The notes: generated by a model not told the origin, from the sequence alone. DNA of 46,740 nt from Armatimonadota bacterium (GCA_025354405.1 JANXMY010000160.1:1-46740); one strand, 5' to 3'. Positions 35,801 to 46,355 are shown, numbered from the stretch's first letter. A program made the numbers and translations.

Positions 35801-36525
35801 ACTATACCTGGGGCGGGGAGGCACAGACCTCCGCAGATGAGTTCCCATATCTGATCCAGGCGATCCTGCTGGGGATTATTCTCTCGTATATGCTGATGGC
35901 GGCCCTGTTCGACAATATGCTGTATCCACTGTCGATCATGCTGACACTGCCGCAGGCCTGGGTCGGCGGATTGATCGCACTTCTGGTCACGGGAACGCCT
36001 TTCTCTCTGATTACGGCCATCGGCATCATCATGCTAAACGGCATCGCGACAAAAAATGCTATCCTGATGGTGGACTATACGAATACGCTGCGGCGGCGCG
36101 GATACAAGCGCATCGATGCCATTCTGGAAGCGGCCCCTACCCGCCTCCGGCCGGTACTGATGACGTCCCTCGCGATCGTCTTTGCCACTCTCCCCACTGC
36201 CGCCGCCCTGGGGCGAGGCGCGGGCTTCCGACAGCCACTGGGTATCACGGTGGTCGGCGGGGTGATTGTTTCCACCTTCCTGACCCTGCTCGTCATTCCA
36301 AGCGTCTATTTGCTGTTTGACAACTTTGCGCTCTGGCTAGGGCGAATCTTCCATCCCAGACATAACTCCGGTGATGACAATCCCGCAGGTGGCGCCGCCG
36401 GCAGACAAAATGGTATCAATGGGACGAACGGGTACATGAATCACCAGATCAATGGACAGACAAATGGGCAAAATGGGGAGATAAATCTGCCGGTTCGGGA
36501 GCGCGAAACCGAAGCGTTAGATTAA
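32806..36525 (+). CDS. RND family efflux pump with extra membrane segments
   Basis: A 1239-residue inner-membrane pump, about 200 longer than typical. It begins MGVTRLAITRPIAILMVVAAFLVLG, the first helix, and has the proton-relay Asp pair in helix 4 (GILIDDSIVVIEN, about 422-423). The normal seventh helix region (about 550-670) holds LKNPWTVVIGGNLLLILTFVYL, then a second hydrophobic segment (EIILVLGLLVAFW) and a third (LVVTALAIAATFAVSLAGG) before SLGFRFAPGQDQ. The final tail is repeated Asn-Gly (INGQTNGQNG). A Gly-rich loop is also inserted in the porter domain near 250-275. The ATG has AGGA 8 bases upstream. It is the last gene of the operon. Confidence 0.93.
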   Translation: MGVTRLAITRPIAILMVVAAFLVLGLVSYLRLPAELNPKVDFPVVSVNTTYAGTNPQEMETLITKPIEDSISGVSGLKQIDSTSQSGVSVVRCTFFFGTNLDTAAADVRQKVDAVRKRLPTNADSPSVAKQDNASQPVMYIAMKGNRSPRELRVLADNIVSERLQQAPDVSAVNVTGGEQREIRVSVKSDRLTAYGITIGQLAAAINNANQNVSAGYIQTSTSYSSIRFLGEFATVNELKDLRIVLPGSGTTSLASGATAPNGPSGGGANTSRSVRLADIADVSDTTVEKTVESTLDGQDSVTLTIQKTSDGNTLKATDGVQQQLKAVKQFLPKDVGFVVTRDDSTNVRDNLKDVVISLCLGALLATLIVYLFLHNFRATIIVAIAIPVCVISTFLPIAAFGFTLNSLTLLGLSLAIGILIDDSIVVIENISRHLSLGQEPAEAALTGRSEIGLAALTLTTVDLVVFIPIAFMGGIIGEFFRSFGVSISVAVLISLFVSFTLTPMLASRWFKKGETLESTGEGRRGFSAAFDRGYHKFENSYRNMLRLFLKNPWTVVIGGNLLLILTFVYLTVSGQGAAAFTTALKLSEIILVLGLLVAFWKPATAFLANTVLYPLQARFGDRKNRDDRSLTRRMRAAPGNISREALVVTALAIAATFAVSLAGGYFGKSLGFRFAPGQDQNLVSVSVQANAGTSLELTKGITDEIERRIRADDSLKGDVKYLQTVVGRNSSGGQGAGDTGTQYAQIQVSLFDRAAPFDKLSGFFSRLTGHHGAEPLRDEADADVAKKIRALVKTIPGNGSSLKIQASEVNGFGGGGAPLQINMVGTDFPQLLAAAAKVQSVVDNTPGTYGSDLSFKASQPEVQVRLDRVRAAEYGLNVTDVATTIATALQGDITAKYRDPIDSNQYNINIILAKAERNSVYNVGNIPVGYQNGNPIPLGDVANISLGAGPTRVDRLNRLRQVNVTAYLTPGTQINNVRFKVDPQLTKLAKQGQLGQVNYTWGGEAQTSADEFPYLIQAILLGIILSYMLMAALFDNMLYPLSIMLTLPQAWVGGLIALLVTGTPFSLITAIGIIMLNGIATKNAILMVDYTNTLRRRGYKRIDAILEAAPTRLRPVLMTSLAIVFATLPTAAALGRGAGFRQPLGITVVGGVIVSTFLTLLVIPSVYLLFDNFALWLGRIFHPRHNSGDDNPAGGAAGRQNGINGTNGYMNHQINGQTNGQNGEINLPVRERETEALD

Positions 36526-36546
36526 GGCAGGGATGTCAGAGAGGGG

Positions 36547-36569
36547 GCAGGGGCAGGCCCTGCTCCTGC
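36547..36569. other. Hairpin between convergent genes
   Basis: GCAGGGGCAG (36547-36556) can pair with CTGCTCCTGC (36560-36569), nine pairs plus one G-T wobble. It lies in the 70-base gap between the RND stop and the rsgA stop. No T run is present, so it is a weak terminator candidate. Confidence 0.35.
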
Positions 36570-36595
36570 GGAAATAAGAGTGCGATCAGCCCTCC

Positions 36596-37552
36596 TCAGC
36601 TCATGCTCAAGTAGCTGTCATAGCGGCGACGGTCAATCTCCTCCGCCTCAACCGCCGCCCGGACCGCGCAGCTCAGCTCCGTATGATGGCGGCAGTCGGC
36701 GAAGCGGCACTCTCCCAAATACGGCGCGAACTCCGGGAAGCACAGAGGAATATCCGCTTTGTCCACCTCCCAGAAGTCCACCTGACGCAGCCCCGGCGTA
36801 TCGGCGACCCAGCCGCTCCCGGTCAGCGGCAGCAGCTCAGCAGTCGTGGTGGTATGACGCCCCGAGAAATCAGCATTGCTGATCTCCCCGGTCTTGAGCT
36901 GCAAGCCAGGCTGAACCGCGTTCAGCAGACTGCTTTTCCCGACACCCGACGGCCCGGCGACGGCGGAGATTCGGCCCTGCATCGCCGCGCACAACTCTTC
37001 AATCCCCTGCCCCGTCTTTGCGCAGGTCCAAAAGATCGAGTAGCCGATCTTTTCGTATACCCCCACCCCGAACTCAAGCTCAGCCCGATCTTCCTCCAAG
37101 AGGCGATCGACTTTGTTCAGCACGATGCGCGGTGTGATTTCTGCGGCCTCGGTCAGCACGAGAAAGCGGTCTAACAGCCGAAAATCAGGTTTGGGAGACG
37201 CCGCGGCGAAGACCACAAAGACCTGATCCAAATTTGCAACCAGTGTATGCTGACCGCGCCCGGAGGGCGAGTGACGCGAAAGCTGGGAATGACGCGGCAG
37301 AATCTCTTCGATGATCGATTCCGATGGCTCAAAGCGCACCCGGTCTCCCACTGTCAGCGGGTCCGTCGTGCGGCGCTTCTTCGCCGAGTCCACCCGCCGG
37401 GGCCGGCTACCCGAAGTAGAAAAGACCAGCTCTTTCTTTAAGTTCCCACGCAGTTTGCAGACGACCTCCGGCCCTCCGTCAACGGGCTGGACGTAGTAAT
37501 TCCCGCTATGAGTGCGGAAGACGGTACCATCGATCAGGGGTTCATTGGGCAA
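36596..37552 (-). CDS. rsgA: Ribosome small-subunit GTPase RsgA
   Basis: A 318-residue circularly permuted GTPase that tests the maturing 30S subunit. An OB-fold region comes first (VQPVDGGPEVVCKLRG), then the permuted GTPase domain: NKVD before the P-loop AGPSGVGKSSLLN, and DTPGLRQ. The C-terminal zinc site is GECRFADCRHHTELSCAV, with three Cys and a His. The start is a TTG at 37552: an in-frame TGA lies two codons upstream and GGAGAG lies 8 bases upstream. That ribosome site is inside the end of the TOPRIM-like gene, which overlaps rsgA by 11 bases. Confidence 0.94.
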   Translation of the reverse strand: MPNEPLIDGTVFRTHSGNYYVQPVDGGPEVVCKLRGNLKKELVFSTSGSRPRRVDSAKKRRTTDPLTVGDRVRFEPSESIIEEILPRHSQLSRHSPSGRGQHTLVANLDQVFVVFAAASPKPDFRLLDRFLVLTEAAEITPRIVLNKVDRLLEEDRAELEFGVGVYEKIGYSIFWTCAKTGQGIEELCAAMQGRISAVAGPSGVGKSSLLNAVQPGLQLKTGEISNADFSGRHTTTTAELLPLTGSGWVADTPGLRQVDFWEVDKADIPLCFPEFAPYLGECRFADCRHHTELSCAVRAAVEAEEIDRRRYDSYLSMS

Positions 37553-38173
37553 GCGTCACACTCTCCTCTAAGGAACGGACAAAAGTATTCAAGCTCGGGT
37601 TGTACTTGTACAATTCCATGAGCTTTTTGTGCCTTGAATACGGCTCGGAGACAATCCGATAATAGTCAGGCTGCTTATTTTTCGCGTCAATTGAAAACGA
37701 TTTTTGTTTGATCAGTGCTCGGTTCAGCATTTCCAGACAATGCTTCGTCTTGGTTTTCTTGTCTTCGGTGTAAAGCAGTGGCAGCAGCCAGCATTCTGTC
37801 GATTGTACGGCAATGGCAAAAAGAATTCGCGGTCTGTATTTTTCATAAAATTCTAAACCGATGCGCTGCGCCAAGAAAATTCGTTGCCCTCTTCGTCTCT
37901 GCCGCTGACTTGGTAGTCATGGCACACATCGGTATCGATTTGCACGACTATGAAATCGTTAAATTGAAGCGCATCTTTGAAACGATCACTCGAGCAATAC
38001 TCAAGCACTTTGTGCCAATTTCCGGGACTTACTGTTCGGTTTAAGTCCGTCTCATCCCGCAACGGCTGTAATGGATTGATGTCAATCTCGACAGTACCAG
38101 CGAAACCGAGCAGAATATTCTCGATAACGATTTGGTCAGTAATTCCTTCGGTGACTAGAGCAAAACTTGGCAT
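37542..38173 (-). pseudogene. TOPRIM-like nuclease gene, frameshifted near 37876-37879
   Basis: The ATG at 38173 overlaps the repaired stop of the ATPase gene (TAATG). The first 100 residues have a TOPRIM-like opening ([12 protein letters not shown], Glu9 and Asp13) and an Asp-x-Asp in VVQIDTDV (Asp80, Asp82). The frame then stops at 37853 after EFSWRSASV. The natural continuation, LAQRIGLEFYEKYRPRI and then CWLLPLLY, is in another frame ending at 37542. One extra A in the run at 37876-37879 (T in the gene) joins the frames and would give about 213 residues. The second part ends with YSRHKKLMELYKYNPSL. The gene is likely broken, or the base is a sequencing loss. Confidence 0.72.
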
Positions 38174-39347
38174 TAGAAGTTTCTTGGTAGACCTCCCAGA
38201 TAGCCGCGCAAAATGCTTCCGAAAGCGGAACAGGTGCCTGTCCTTCGGCGGCATCCGGTTTGAATATTCTTTTGACCTTTGTGTGCCCCATCTTATTTCG
38301 GGAGACGACAAATAATCGCTGCTCATCGTCATTCAAATTAAGGCCATCCAAGATCGCCGGATTATGCGTAGTGACAATCGCTTGTTTGTCGTGTGCTTTT
38401 GCCAGAGTAGCTAATTCTATTAGGAGCCGACTGCACAATTTAGGATTTAAAGAGGCGTCGATGTTGTCGATTGCAAAGAACGACGGCGTTTCGCGGCTGA
38501 TGAACAGCGTAAAGTAGAACAGTAGAAATAGAAAACCTTCGTTCGCGCTCTTCTGAGTGAAATACGAGAGGCTTTCGTCAAGATATCTGTCCTTGATGTT
38601 GATACTACGCTCACCGAATGGTAGGTTGGATGCGATATTAAAGTCGCCAAACCAGTCCAATAGCATTAGTTCTTTTTTGATTTCTGCTAGACTATTCATA
38701 TTCTCATCGAAGGAGAGATATGTGAGCAGCTTGAATAGACCCTCACCTTTGATGCCAAGCGGTTGGATTTGTGCTTCTGTCTCAAATGTCCTTAGAGCGG
38801 AGTTTTCTGGCGAATATATCAAAAAGTTCTGCAACTCTAGTGGTGGAAGCAATTTTCCAAAGTGAGGTTCTAGTTTATCCCATTGCTCATCAGAAACTGG
38901 TGTAATTTTATTTTCTCTTTGAGTCTTTTTCAGCGCGACTAACATCTCGTCAGTATTTCTCCAAGGTCTTTCGCCAAGATTCTGCCAAGACGAGTAAGGA
39001 GAATTCTTTGTATTCTGTAAAACGCACTGGAATTCTTTTGGCTCGTTTGAGTCCTGCTCCGCATCTGCCGACTTACTGTCAGCGACTGAAATCGTGATAT
39101 CATCCGTAACATCCTGAGCGTCGAATGCGGAACGCATGAAGCGGGCATCATCGGCAACACGGATGCCGCGCGATGATAAGAACTCATGGTCAAGTTTATC
39201 GGCGGCGGCGGCTGAACACAGCGCGACCGCCTCTAAGATATTGCTTTTCCCGCACCCGTTTTCGCCGATCAAAACAGTGACTCTGCCTAGTTTAAAATCC
39301 AGCTCTTTGATAGACTTATAGTTTCTGATTGAAACCTGGCTGATCAT
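38136..39347 (-). CDS. AAA ATPase (OLD/AAA15-like) with an altered C-terminus
   Basis: A 403-residue ABC/SMC-type ATPase like those in OLD-type systems. Walker A is GENGCGKS (28-35). Walker B is [12 protein letters not shown], and the switch region is [12 protein letters not shown]. The ATG at 39347 overlaps the nadE stop (ATGA) and has GGAG upstream. Near the end, [13 protein letters not shown] replaces the expected pattern; adding one T to TTTT (38210-38213 as A on the plus strand) would instead read [17 protein letters not shown] followed by TAA at 38175-38173. That stop shares one base with the ATG of the TOPRIM gene, as expected for a coupled pair. As it stands, about 30 C-terminal residues are altered. 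Its partner is the TOPRIM-like gene. Confidence 0.85.
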   Translation of the reverse strand: MISQVSIRNYKSIKELDFKLGRVTVLIGENGCGKSNILEAVALCSAAAADKLDHEFLSSRGIRVADDARFMRSAFDAQDVTDDITISVADSKSADAEQDSNEPKEFQCVLQNTKNSPYSSWQNLGERPWRNTDEMLVALKKTQRENKITPVSDEQWDKLEPHFGKLLPPLELQNFLIYSPENSALRTFETEAQIQPLGIKGEGLFKLLTYLSFDENMNSLAEIKKELMLLDWFGDFNIASNLPFGERSINIKDRYLDESLSYFTQKSANEGFLFLLFYFTLFISRETPSFFAIDNIDASLNPKLCSRLLIELATLAKAHDKQAIVTTHNPAILDGLNLNDDEQRLFVVSRNKMGHTKVKRIFKPDAAEGQAPVPLSEAFCAAIWEVYQETSNAKFCSSHRRNY

Positions 39348-41356
39348 GGCACATTCTCCTCTAACTCTTGGAGCCACACTGTCGCTTCAGAATCGCTCGG
39401 GGCACGCCAGTCGCCGCGGGGGGAGAGGGAGCCGCCGGAGCCGATTTTGGGGCCGTTTGGCATGGCGGAGCGCTTGAACTGGCTGGTTTGGAAGAAGCGA
39501 AACAGGAAGACCCCAAGCCACTTTTTGATGGTCGCCAGATCGTACTTGTCGCCCCAGGCGCAGTGGGCCAGATACGCCACTTTGCTCGGGCGAAACCCGT
39601 AACGAGTCGTGTAATAGATGTGAAAGTCCTGAAGCTCGTAAGGACCGATCTTTTCCTGTGTGCTTTGAATTCCCCCCCCTTCGATGCCCGGTGTATGTGG
39701 CACCAGTTCCGGGGAGATCTCGGTGTCGAGGATAGCTTGCAGCAAAGCTCCGACTTTGCCGTCGAACTGCTCCGAAGCGATGACCCAGCGCAGGAGATAT
39801 TGGATCAAGGTTTTGGGTACGGATGCATTGACATTATAGTGTGACATCTGGTCGCCGACCCCATATGTCGCCCAGCCCAGAGCCATTTCGCTGAGGTCCC
39901 CGGTACCTAAGACTAATGCATTGTTGTAGTTCGCCAGCCGGAAAAGGTGCGAGGTGCGCTCCCCGGCCTGAACATTTTCAAATGTGATGTCATAAAGAGG
40001 CTCCCCGTTCTTGCCGAACGGATGATTGATATCGCGCAGCATTTGGAGGCAGGAAGGGCGGATATCGATTTCGGTGGAAGTGACACCCAAAGCATCCATG
40101 AGTGCCAGGGCGTTTGCTTTCGTGCCGTCGCTGGTGGCGAAACCGGGCATGGTATAACCCAGAATATTGGTGCGCGGCAGGCCGAGCCGGTCCATCGTCC
40201 GCGCGGCAACGATCATGGCCTGGGTCGAATCGAGGCCGCCGGAGACACCAATGACGATATTGGGGATCCCCGTACTCGCCAGCCGCTTCATCAGCCCGTG
40301 GACCTGGATATTATAGGCTTCGTAGCAGTGCGCATCCCGTTCCTTCAAGTCGCTGGGCACATAGGGGAAGTCCTCAAGTGGACGCAGCAATGCGGCGGCG
40401 GGGAGTGTCGGGATTTCGTACTCATACGAAATTCGACGAATGGCGCGGACCTGTTCGCGGTAGTCCCCACGTGTATCCTGGAAGCTCGTCAGCCGCATAC
40501 GTTCCTGAGCCAGACGCTCCAGATCGATGTCGGCGGTGATGATCTGCTCTTCACTTGCAAAACGAGACGCTTCAGCCAGCATTTCGTTGTTTTCGTAAAT
40601 GAGGGCATGACCATCCCACGCGAGATCGGTGGTCGACTCTCCCGGTCCGGCGGCGGAGTAAAGATAGGCGGCGACACATCGGCCAGATTGCGTGGCGCAA
40701 AGCGTTTTCCGGTACTCCGCTTTGCCGATTGTGATGTTGCTGGCAGAGAGGTTTGCTAGAACCGAGGCCCCGGCCAGGGCGGCAAAGGTGCTGGGGGGGA
40801 TGGGTGTCCAGACATCCTCGCAGATTTCAGTGTGCAGCACAAAGCCGGGGATGTTCACGGCATCGTAAATCAAGTCATTTCCGAAAGGAATACGCTCTCC
40901 GAACAGCGTGACTTCGGAAACAATCGCGTCACGGCCGGATGTAAACTGCCGTTTCTCGTAAAACTCGCGGTAGTTCGGCAGATAAGTCTTCGGCGTAATT
41001 CCGAGAATGCGCCCCTGATAAATCGCGATGGCGCAGTTAAACAAGGCCCCATCGAAGCGCAGCGGTGCCCCGACCAGCAGCACCGGGCTAAGGTCGAGGC
41101 TGGCTTTGACCAGACTGCCAAGTGCGGCGAGAGTCGCTTCCAGCAGGGCATCCTGATGAAACAGGTCTTCGTTCGAATACGCCGAGAGGCCAAGCTCCGG
41201 GAACAGCGCGACGGCTGCCCCCATTGTGGAAGCCTGCTTCGCCAGGCTCAATGTTTGCGCCGTGTTGAATTCCGGGTCGGCAACGCGCAGCCTCGGAATA
41301 CAAACACAGGCCCGGATAAAGCCGTGCGCGTACGGAGAGTAAAACGAAGGAATCAT
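39344..41356 (-). CDS. nadE: Glutamine-dependent NAD(+) synthetase
   Basis: A 670-residue enzyme that amidates NaAD to NAD using glutamine. The N-terminal nitrilase domain has Glu in [10 protein letters not shown], Lys in [13 protein letters not shown] and the catalytic Cys in HTEICEDVW. The C-terminal synthetase has the ATP loop GVSGGLDST and a region with [12 protein letters not shown]. The start at 41356 is chosen because it lies 6 bases after a TATAAC box with a TTGACT 17 bases before it, which suggests a leaderless transcript; a start at 41401 would be inside the promoter. Its stop overlaps the ATPase ATG. Confidence 0.95.
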   Translation of the reverse strand: MIPSFYSPYAHGFIRACVCIPRLRVADPEFNTAQTLSLAKQASTMGAAVALFPELGLSAYSNEDLFHQDALLEATLAALGSLVKASLDLSPVLLVGAPLRFDGALFNCAIAIYQGRILGITPKTYLPNYREFYEKRQFTSGRDAIVSEVTLFGERIPFGNDLIYDAVNIPGFVLHTEICEDVWTPIPPSTFAALAGASVLANLSASNITIGKAEYRKTLCATQSGRCVAAYLYSAAGPGESTTDLAWDGHALIYENNEMLAEASRFASEEQIITADIDLERLAQERMRLTSFQDTRGDYREQVRAIRRISYEYEIPTLPAAALLRPLEDFPYVPSDLKERDAHCYEAYNIQVHGLMKRLASTGIPNIVIGVSGGLDSTQAMIVAARTMDRLGLPRTNILGYTMPGFATSDGTKANALALMDALGVTSTEIDIRPSCLQMLRDINHPFGKNGEPLYDITFENVQAGERTSHLFRLANYNNALVLGTGDLSEMALGWATYGVGDQMSHYNVNASVPKTLIQYLLRWVIASEQFDGKVGALLQAILDTEISPELVPHTPGIEGGGIQSTQEKIGPYELQDFHIYYTTRYGFRPSKVAYLAHCAWGDKYDLATIKKWLGVFLFRFFQTSQFKRSAMPNGPKIGSGGSLSPRGDWRAPSDSEATVWLQELEENVP

Positions 41357-41362
41357 ACCTCT

Positions 41363-41391
41363 GTTATAGCCGATGGCGTGGGAGAAGTCAA
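41363..41391 (-). promoter_or_regulatory. Promoter of nadE, leaderless
   Basis: TTGACT (41391-41386), 17 bases, TATAAC (41368-41363), on the minus strand within the end of the phosphoglucomutase gene and its spacer. The expected start is at the nadE ATG (41356), and no ribosome binding site fits. Confidence 0.7.
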
Positions 41392-41393
41392 GT

Positions 41394-43046
<1,653 letters not shown>

Positions 43047-43076
43047 AGTTCATTTTCCATTAAGCAAGTAAAAGGT

Positions 43077-45617
43077 TTATTTGAAGAGAAAGGGCTTTTG
43101 AGCGCGGATATCCCGCGACGATGCTCCGATTTCAACGGTATAGCGGCCACTGTTCGATTTCCAATGACCCAGGGCGGTGTCATAATAGGCGATCGCGCTT
43201 TCATCGAGATGGAAGAGAAGCTGCTTTTTTTCGCCGGGACGTAAGGAGACGCGCTGGAAACCCTTCAATTCCCGTATCGGCCGGTCGATTTTCGGAGCCA
43301 TGTCGCGAGTGTAGAGCTGTACGACTTCGTCCCCCGCACGTTTGCCCGTGTTTTGCACCGAGACACGGATGATGATCGGCTGGCCTCGCTTCATAGCTTG
43401 TGGAACCTGAAGTGCGGAATAGGCGAAAGTCGTGTAGGACAAACCGTAGCCAAAGGGGAAGAGAGGAGCAATTTTTTGCTTATCAAAATGCCGGTACCCG
43501 ACATAAATTCCTTCGGCATACTTGATCGTTTCCGCCGAACCGGGATAATTGCCGAAATCGCTGTAGTCTTCCCGCCGCTCCGCCAGTGTGTCGGTCAGCT
43601 TACCGGACGGATTGATATCCCCAAACAAGATATCGGCGATGGCATTTCCAGCTTCTTCCCCTGAATACCAGCTTTCCAGGACAGCTGGTACCTGTTTCAG
43701 CCACGAGTTCATCAGAATCGGAGTGCCATTCGCCAGAACTACCACGGTGTTCTTATTGACCGCCGCAACCGCCTGGATCAGCGCATTCTGCTTGCCAGGC
43801 AGCAACAAATCTGCGGGATCCATTTCCTCTCCCTCGAAACTGTTCGAGAGCCCCACGACGATGACCACCGCGTCGGCGTTCTTAGCGGCGGCCAAAGCCT
43901 CCGGGAAGACGGAGTTTTGCGTCCCGGGAAGCATCCAGCCAAGAGAACAACCCGCCCCGCCGGTACCCTGATACTGCTCCACCCGAATTTTGTACGACTG
44001 GCCTGCAGTCAGCATCATATGGGCGGTCTTTGGTGTTCCCATACCATGGTCGGACCAATAGTCGATTACGATCTTATCATCGAGAAACAGACGGCTCCCA
44101 TCATCGCTGTCCAGCTGAAGGACATAATCCCCCGTTACCGGCGCTTTCAAGAAACCGGTCCAACGGGTCGAGAAGTTCTCGCGGGAGAGTGAGGGGGCTG
44201 GTGCAGTTGTGTTCCAGTCAAACGCGATCTGTGGGTCAATCCGAGTGAGTGCCGGAGTACCGGAGAGGTCTGCTTTAGCAAAATACTCCCCCCGCAGTCC
44301 AGTCTCGCCGGGCTTGGCACCCGGCGGCGTGAAAGCGGACGCAGGAATAGGGTTGGTTGTGTCGCCCCCCATGGGAGTTCCTTCGACATAATTCACTGCG
44401 ATTTTCCCGGCAGCTTTCTTTTTGATTCCATCAAGCACGCTGACAGTATAGAACGGAGCCACGTCCGCACTCCAGCGTCCTCCGAGAAGGCTCACAGCGG
44501 CATTTGGCCCAATGACAGCGATGGTCTTGATTTTGGCCCGGTTCAGTGGCAGAAGGTTGCCGCGATTTTTCAGGAGCACAATTCCCTGCTGCGCGATTCG
44601 TCTTGCCAAGGCCTGATGTGCAGGGCTGTTGACTACAGAGGCATTTGCGGGGATGGGACCGTCGAGCAAGTGTGTTCGCACCATTGTCCTGATGATACGG
44701 CGCACTTTATCGTCGATCACAGACTGCTTGACCGTGCCGTTTTTCAAAGCGATCTGCAAATTGCCCGGACTGAAGAACTGCGGACTTGGCATCTCGATAT
44801 CATTGCCGGCATTCGCAGCGTCCGCCGTGTCGTGCACAGAACCCCAGTCGGAGATCACCAGACCATCGAAACCCCAGGATTTCTTCAGCGTGTCCGTCAG
44901 CAGGAAATGACTCGACGCCGCCCAGGGTCCGTTGACCCGGCCCAGCGCATCCATCAGGCACCAGACATGCCCCTCCACGACGGCGGCCTTGAATGGCATT
45001 AAATAGATCTCGTGCAATGTACGCGGGCTCACAACTACGTTAAATGAATGCCGACCGGTCTCTTGATCGTTGCACACATAGTGCTTGACACAAGCGGCGA
45101 CACCCTGGGCCTGCATGCCTTTGACATAGGCGACACCCATTCGCGCGGTCAAGAATGGATCCTCGCTGAAGCTTTCAAAATCTCGCCCTCCCTGCGGAGT
45201 GCGGTGAATATTCAGATCCGGCCCGTAGACGACCTGACGGTTCTTCGCAAGTGCTTCCTGCCCTAGCGCTGCACCCTCCTGCTCGGCCAGCGCCGTATTC
45301 CAGGTAGAAGCTAGCGTGACCCCCATCGGAAACACCGTCGCCGGGCCGTTTTTCACACCATTCGGGCCATCGGAGGTCCAGAGGGGAAGAACGCCCAGGC
45401 GCGGGATCGGCAATGTCTTCAGGCGATCAGCATCCCCGGCTTCCAGCGCCAGAAGGCTCAATTTTTCCGGCAGCGTCATGCGGCTCAAAAGATCGGAGAT
45501 GCGCGCTTCGGTGGGCGCTTTCGGATTGGTATAGAGTGGCGCGAGAGGGAGGGCGGCAAGACTTCCCGCAGTCAAAAATAGAAGCGCGGCACACAGGCCA
45601 ATACGAGGAAGAAACAT
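43077..45617 (-). CDS. Glycoside hydrolase family 3 beta-glucosidase with PA14 domain
   Basis: An 846-residue exported enzyme. A signal peptide ends near AALPLAP. The family 3 TIM barrel has LPIPRLGVLPLWTSDGPNGV and the nucleophile Asp in GLVISDWGS. The second domain begins about 315 (IVLLKNRGNLLPL) and contains an inserted PA14 domain at about residues 410-540 (GLRGEYFAKADLSG, WTGFLKAPVTGDYVLQLDSDDGSRLFLDD), which binds sugars. The end is a fibronectin-III-like domain. The start at 45617 gives the signal peptide; a longer frame starts earlier with no family similarity. It probably releases glucose from beta-linked oligosaccharides outside the cytoplasm. Confidence 0.94.
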   Translation of the reverse strand: MFLPRIGLCAALLFLTAGSLAALPLAPLYTNPKAPTEARISDLLSRMTLPEKLSLLALEAGDADRLKTLPIPRLGVLPLWTSDGPNGVKNGPATVFPMGVTLASTWNTALAEQEGAALGQEALAKNRQVVYGPDLNIHRTPQGGRDFESFSEDPFLTARMGVAYVKGMQAQGVAACVKHYVCNDQETGRHSFNVVVSPRTLHEIYLMPFKAAVVEGHVWCLMDALGRVNGPWAASSHFLLTDTLKKSWGFDGLVISDWGSVHDTADAANAGNDIEMPSPQFFSPGNLQIALKNGTVKQSVIDDKVRRIIRTMVRTHLLDGPIPANASVVNSPAHQALARRIAQQGIVLLKNRGNLLPLNRAKIKTIAVIGPNAAVSLLGGRWSADVAPFYTVSVLDGIKKKAAGKIAVNYVEGTPMGGDTTNPIPASAFTPPGAKPGETGLRGEYFAKADLSGTPALTRIDPQIAFDWNTTAPAPSLSRENFSTRWTGFLKAPVTGDYVLQLDSDDGSRLFLDDKIVIDYWSDHGMGTPKTAHMMLTAGQSYKIRVEQYQGTGGAGCSLGWMLPGTQNSVFPEALAAAKNADAVVIVVGLSNSFEGEEMDPADLLLPGKQNALIQAVAAVNKNTVVVLANGTPILMNSWLKQVPAVLESWYSGEEAGNAIADILFGDINPSGKLTDTLAERREDYSDFGNYPGSAETIKYAEGIYVGYRHFDKQKIAPLFPFGYGLSYTTFAYSALQVPQAMKRGQPIIIRVSVQNTGKRAGDEVVQLYTRDMAPKIDRPIRELKGFQRVSLRPGEKKQLLFHLDESAIAYYDTALGHWKSNSGRYTVEIGASSRDIRAQKPFLFK

Positions 45618-45692
45618 AGTGATACTTTGGTCAGGACCACCCTGGATTCCTCCTGTGTGATGGAGTACGGGCAAATTTGCCCCGAAGTGAGC

Positions 45693-46355
45693 CTATTCCG
45701 GATCGGCGGCCAGTGTGAAGTGCGTAAACAATCCATTGGGCCCAGTCTGAGCTAGATACTCGAGCTTGACACTCTTTACGTGATCGTCACAGTACAAGAC
45801 GCTGATTGTTCCGTTATGGCGCTCCGAAAGATGCTGCATCGTGCGCGGCTCAGGCGCGGTAATCGGTGGAATGCCTTGAAAGGGACTGAGGCCCTGTGTA
45901 AAAAAGAATTCAAACCCATCCGGCCGTGCAGTCAGCGGACCGGTGCTGTCAGATATCCAAAAGGTAGTTGAGGGAGCCTCCATCATAGACAACGTAACAG
46001 TCTTGCCATTGTCTAAGATCGACATGCTAGTATAAATCCCTGGATCGCTGAAGTAAGCCGCACTGCAAGTGTACCCGCCCATGTTGTTTACGTCACCCGG
46101 AATATAATGAGTATTTCGCTTGTCCGGACAGTCAAATATGCCCGTGCTCTTAGCGTATGGTTGAGATAGGTCCATCCAGCGCTGCGTACCGGGATAGACA
46201 GCCGATCCAAGCCAGTGGGGCATGACGGATTCGTCGTAATCCTGCATATACTGCGTAATAGCTAGCCCAATTTGTTTGAGATTCGATTGGCAACTGGCGC
46301 GTCGTGCATTCTCGCGAACTTTCTGGAAAACTGGGAATAAAATCGCGGCTTTTTG
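45693..46355 (-). pseudogene. DUF1559 prepilin-like gene, 5'-truncated
   Basis: The reading frame begins in the middle of a prepilin, at [20 protein letters not shown], immediately after an in-frame TGA (46358-46356). The class III signal helix with [14 protein letters not shown] is missing, so the protein could not be processed or inserted. The rest is a normal DUF1559 sequence (SNLKQIGLAITQYMQDYDES) of about 220 residues. The C-terminal H-X9-DG motif is present as H-X9-DD, a change of its last residue. A start at the Met 46247 would give an orphan fragment. The break is next to the endonuclease III stop, which points to a deletion. Confidence 0.78.

Noticed and set aside
37876-38213. Programmed -1 ribosomal frameshifting in the ATPase and TOPRIM genes
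   Set aside because: Neither site fits X XXY YYZ; a four-T run is too short for a typical slip, and simple base loss explains both. It was not excluded experimentally.
39947-40759. A 270-codon open frame on the plus strand opposite nadE
   Set aside because: It is the mirror of a well-supported gene and shows no recognisable domain, as is common in GC-rich coding DNA.
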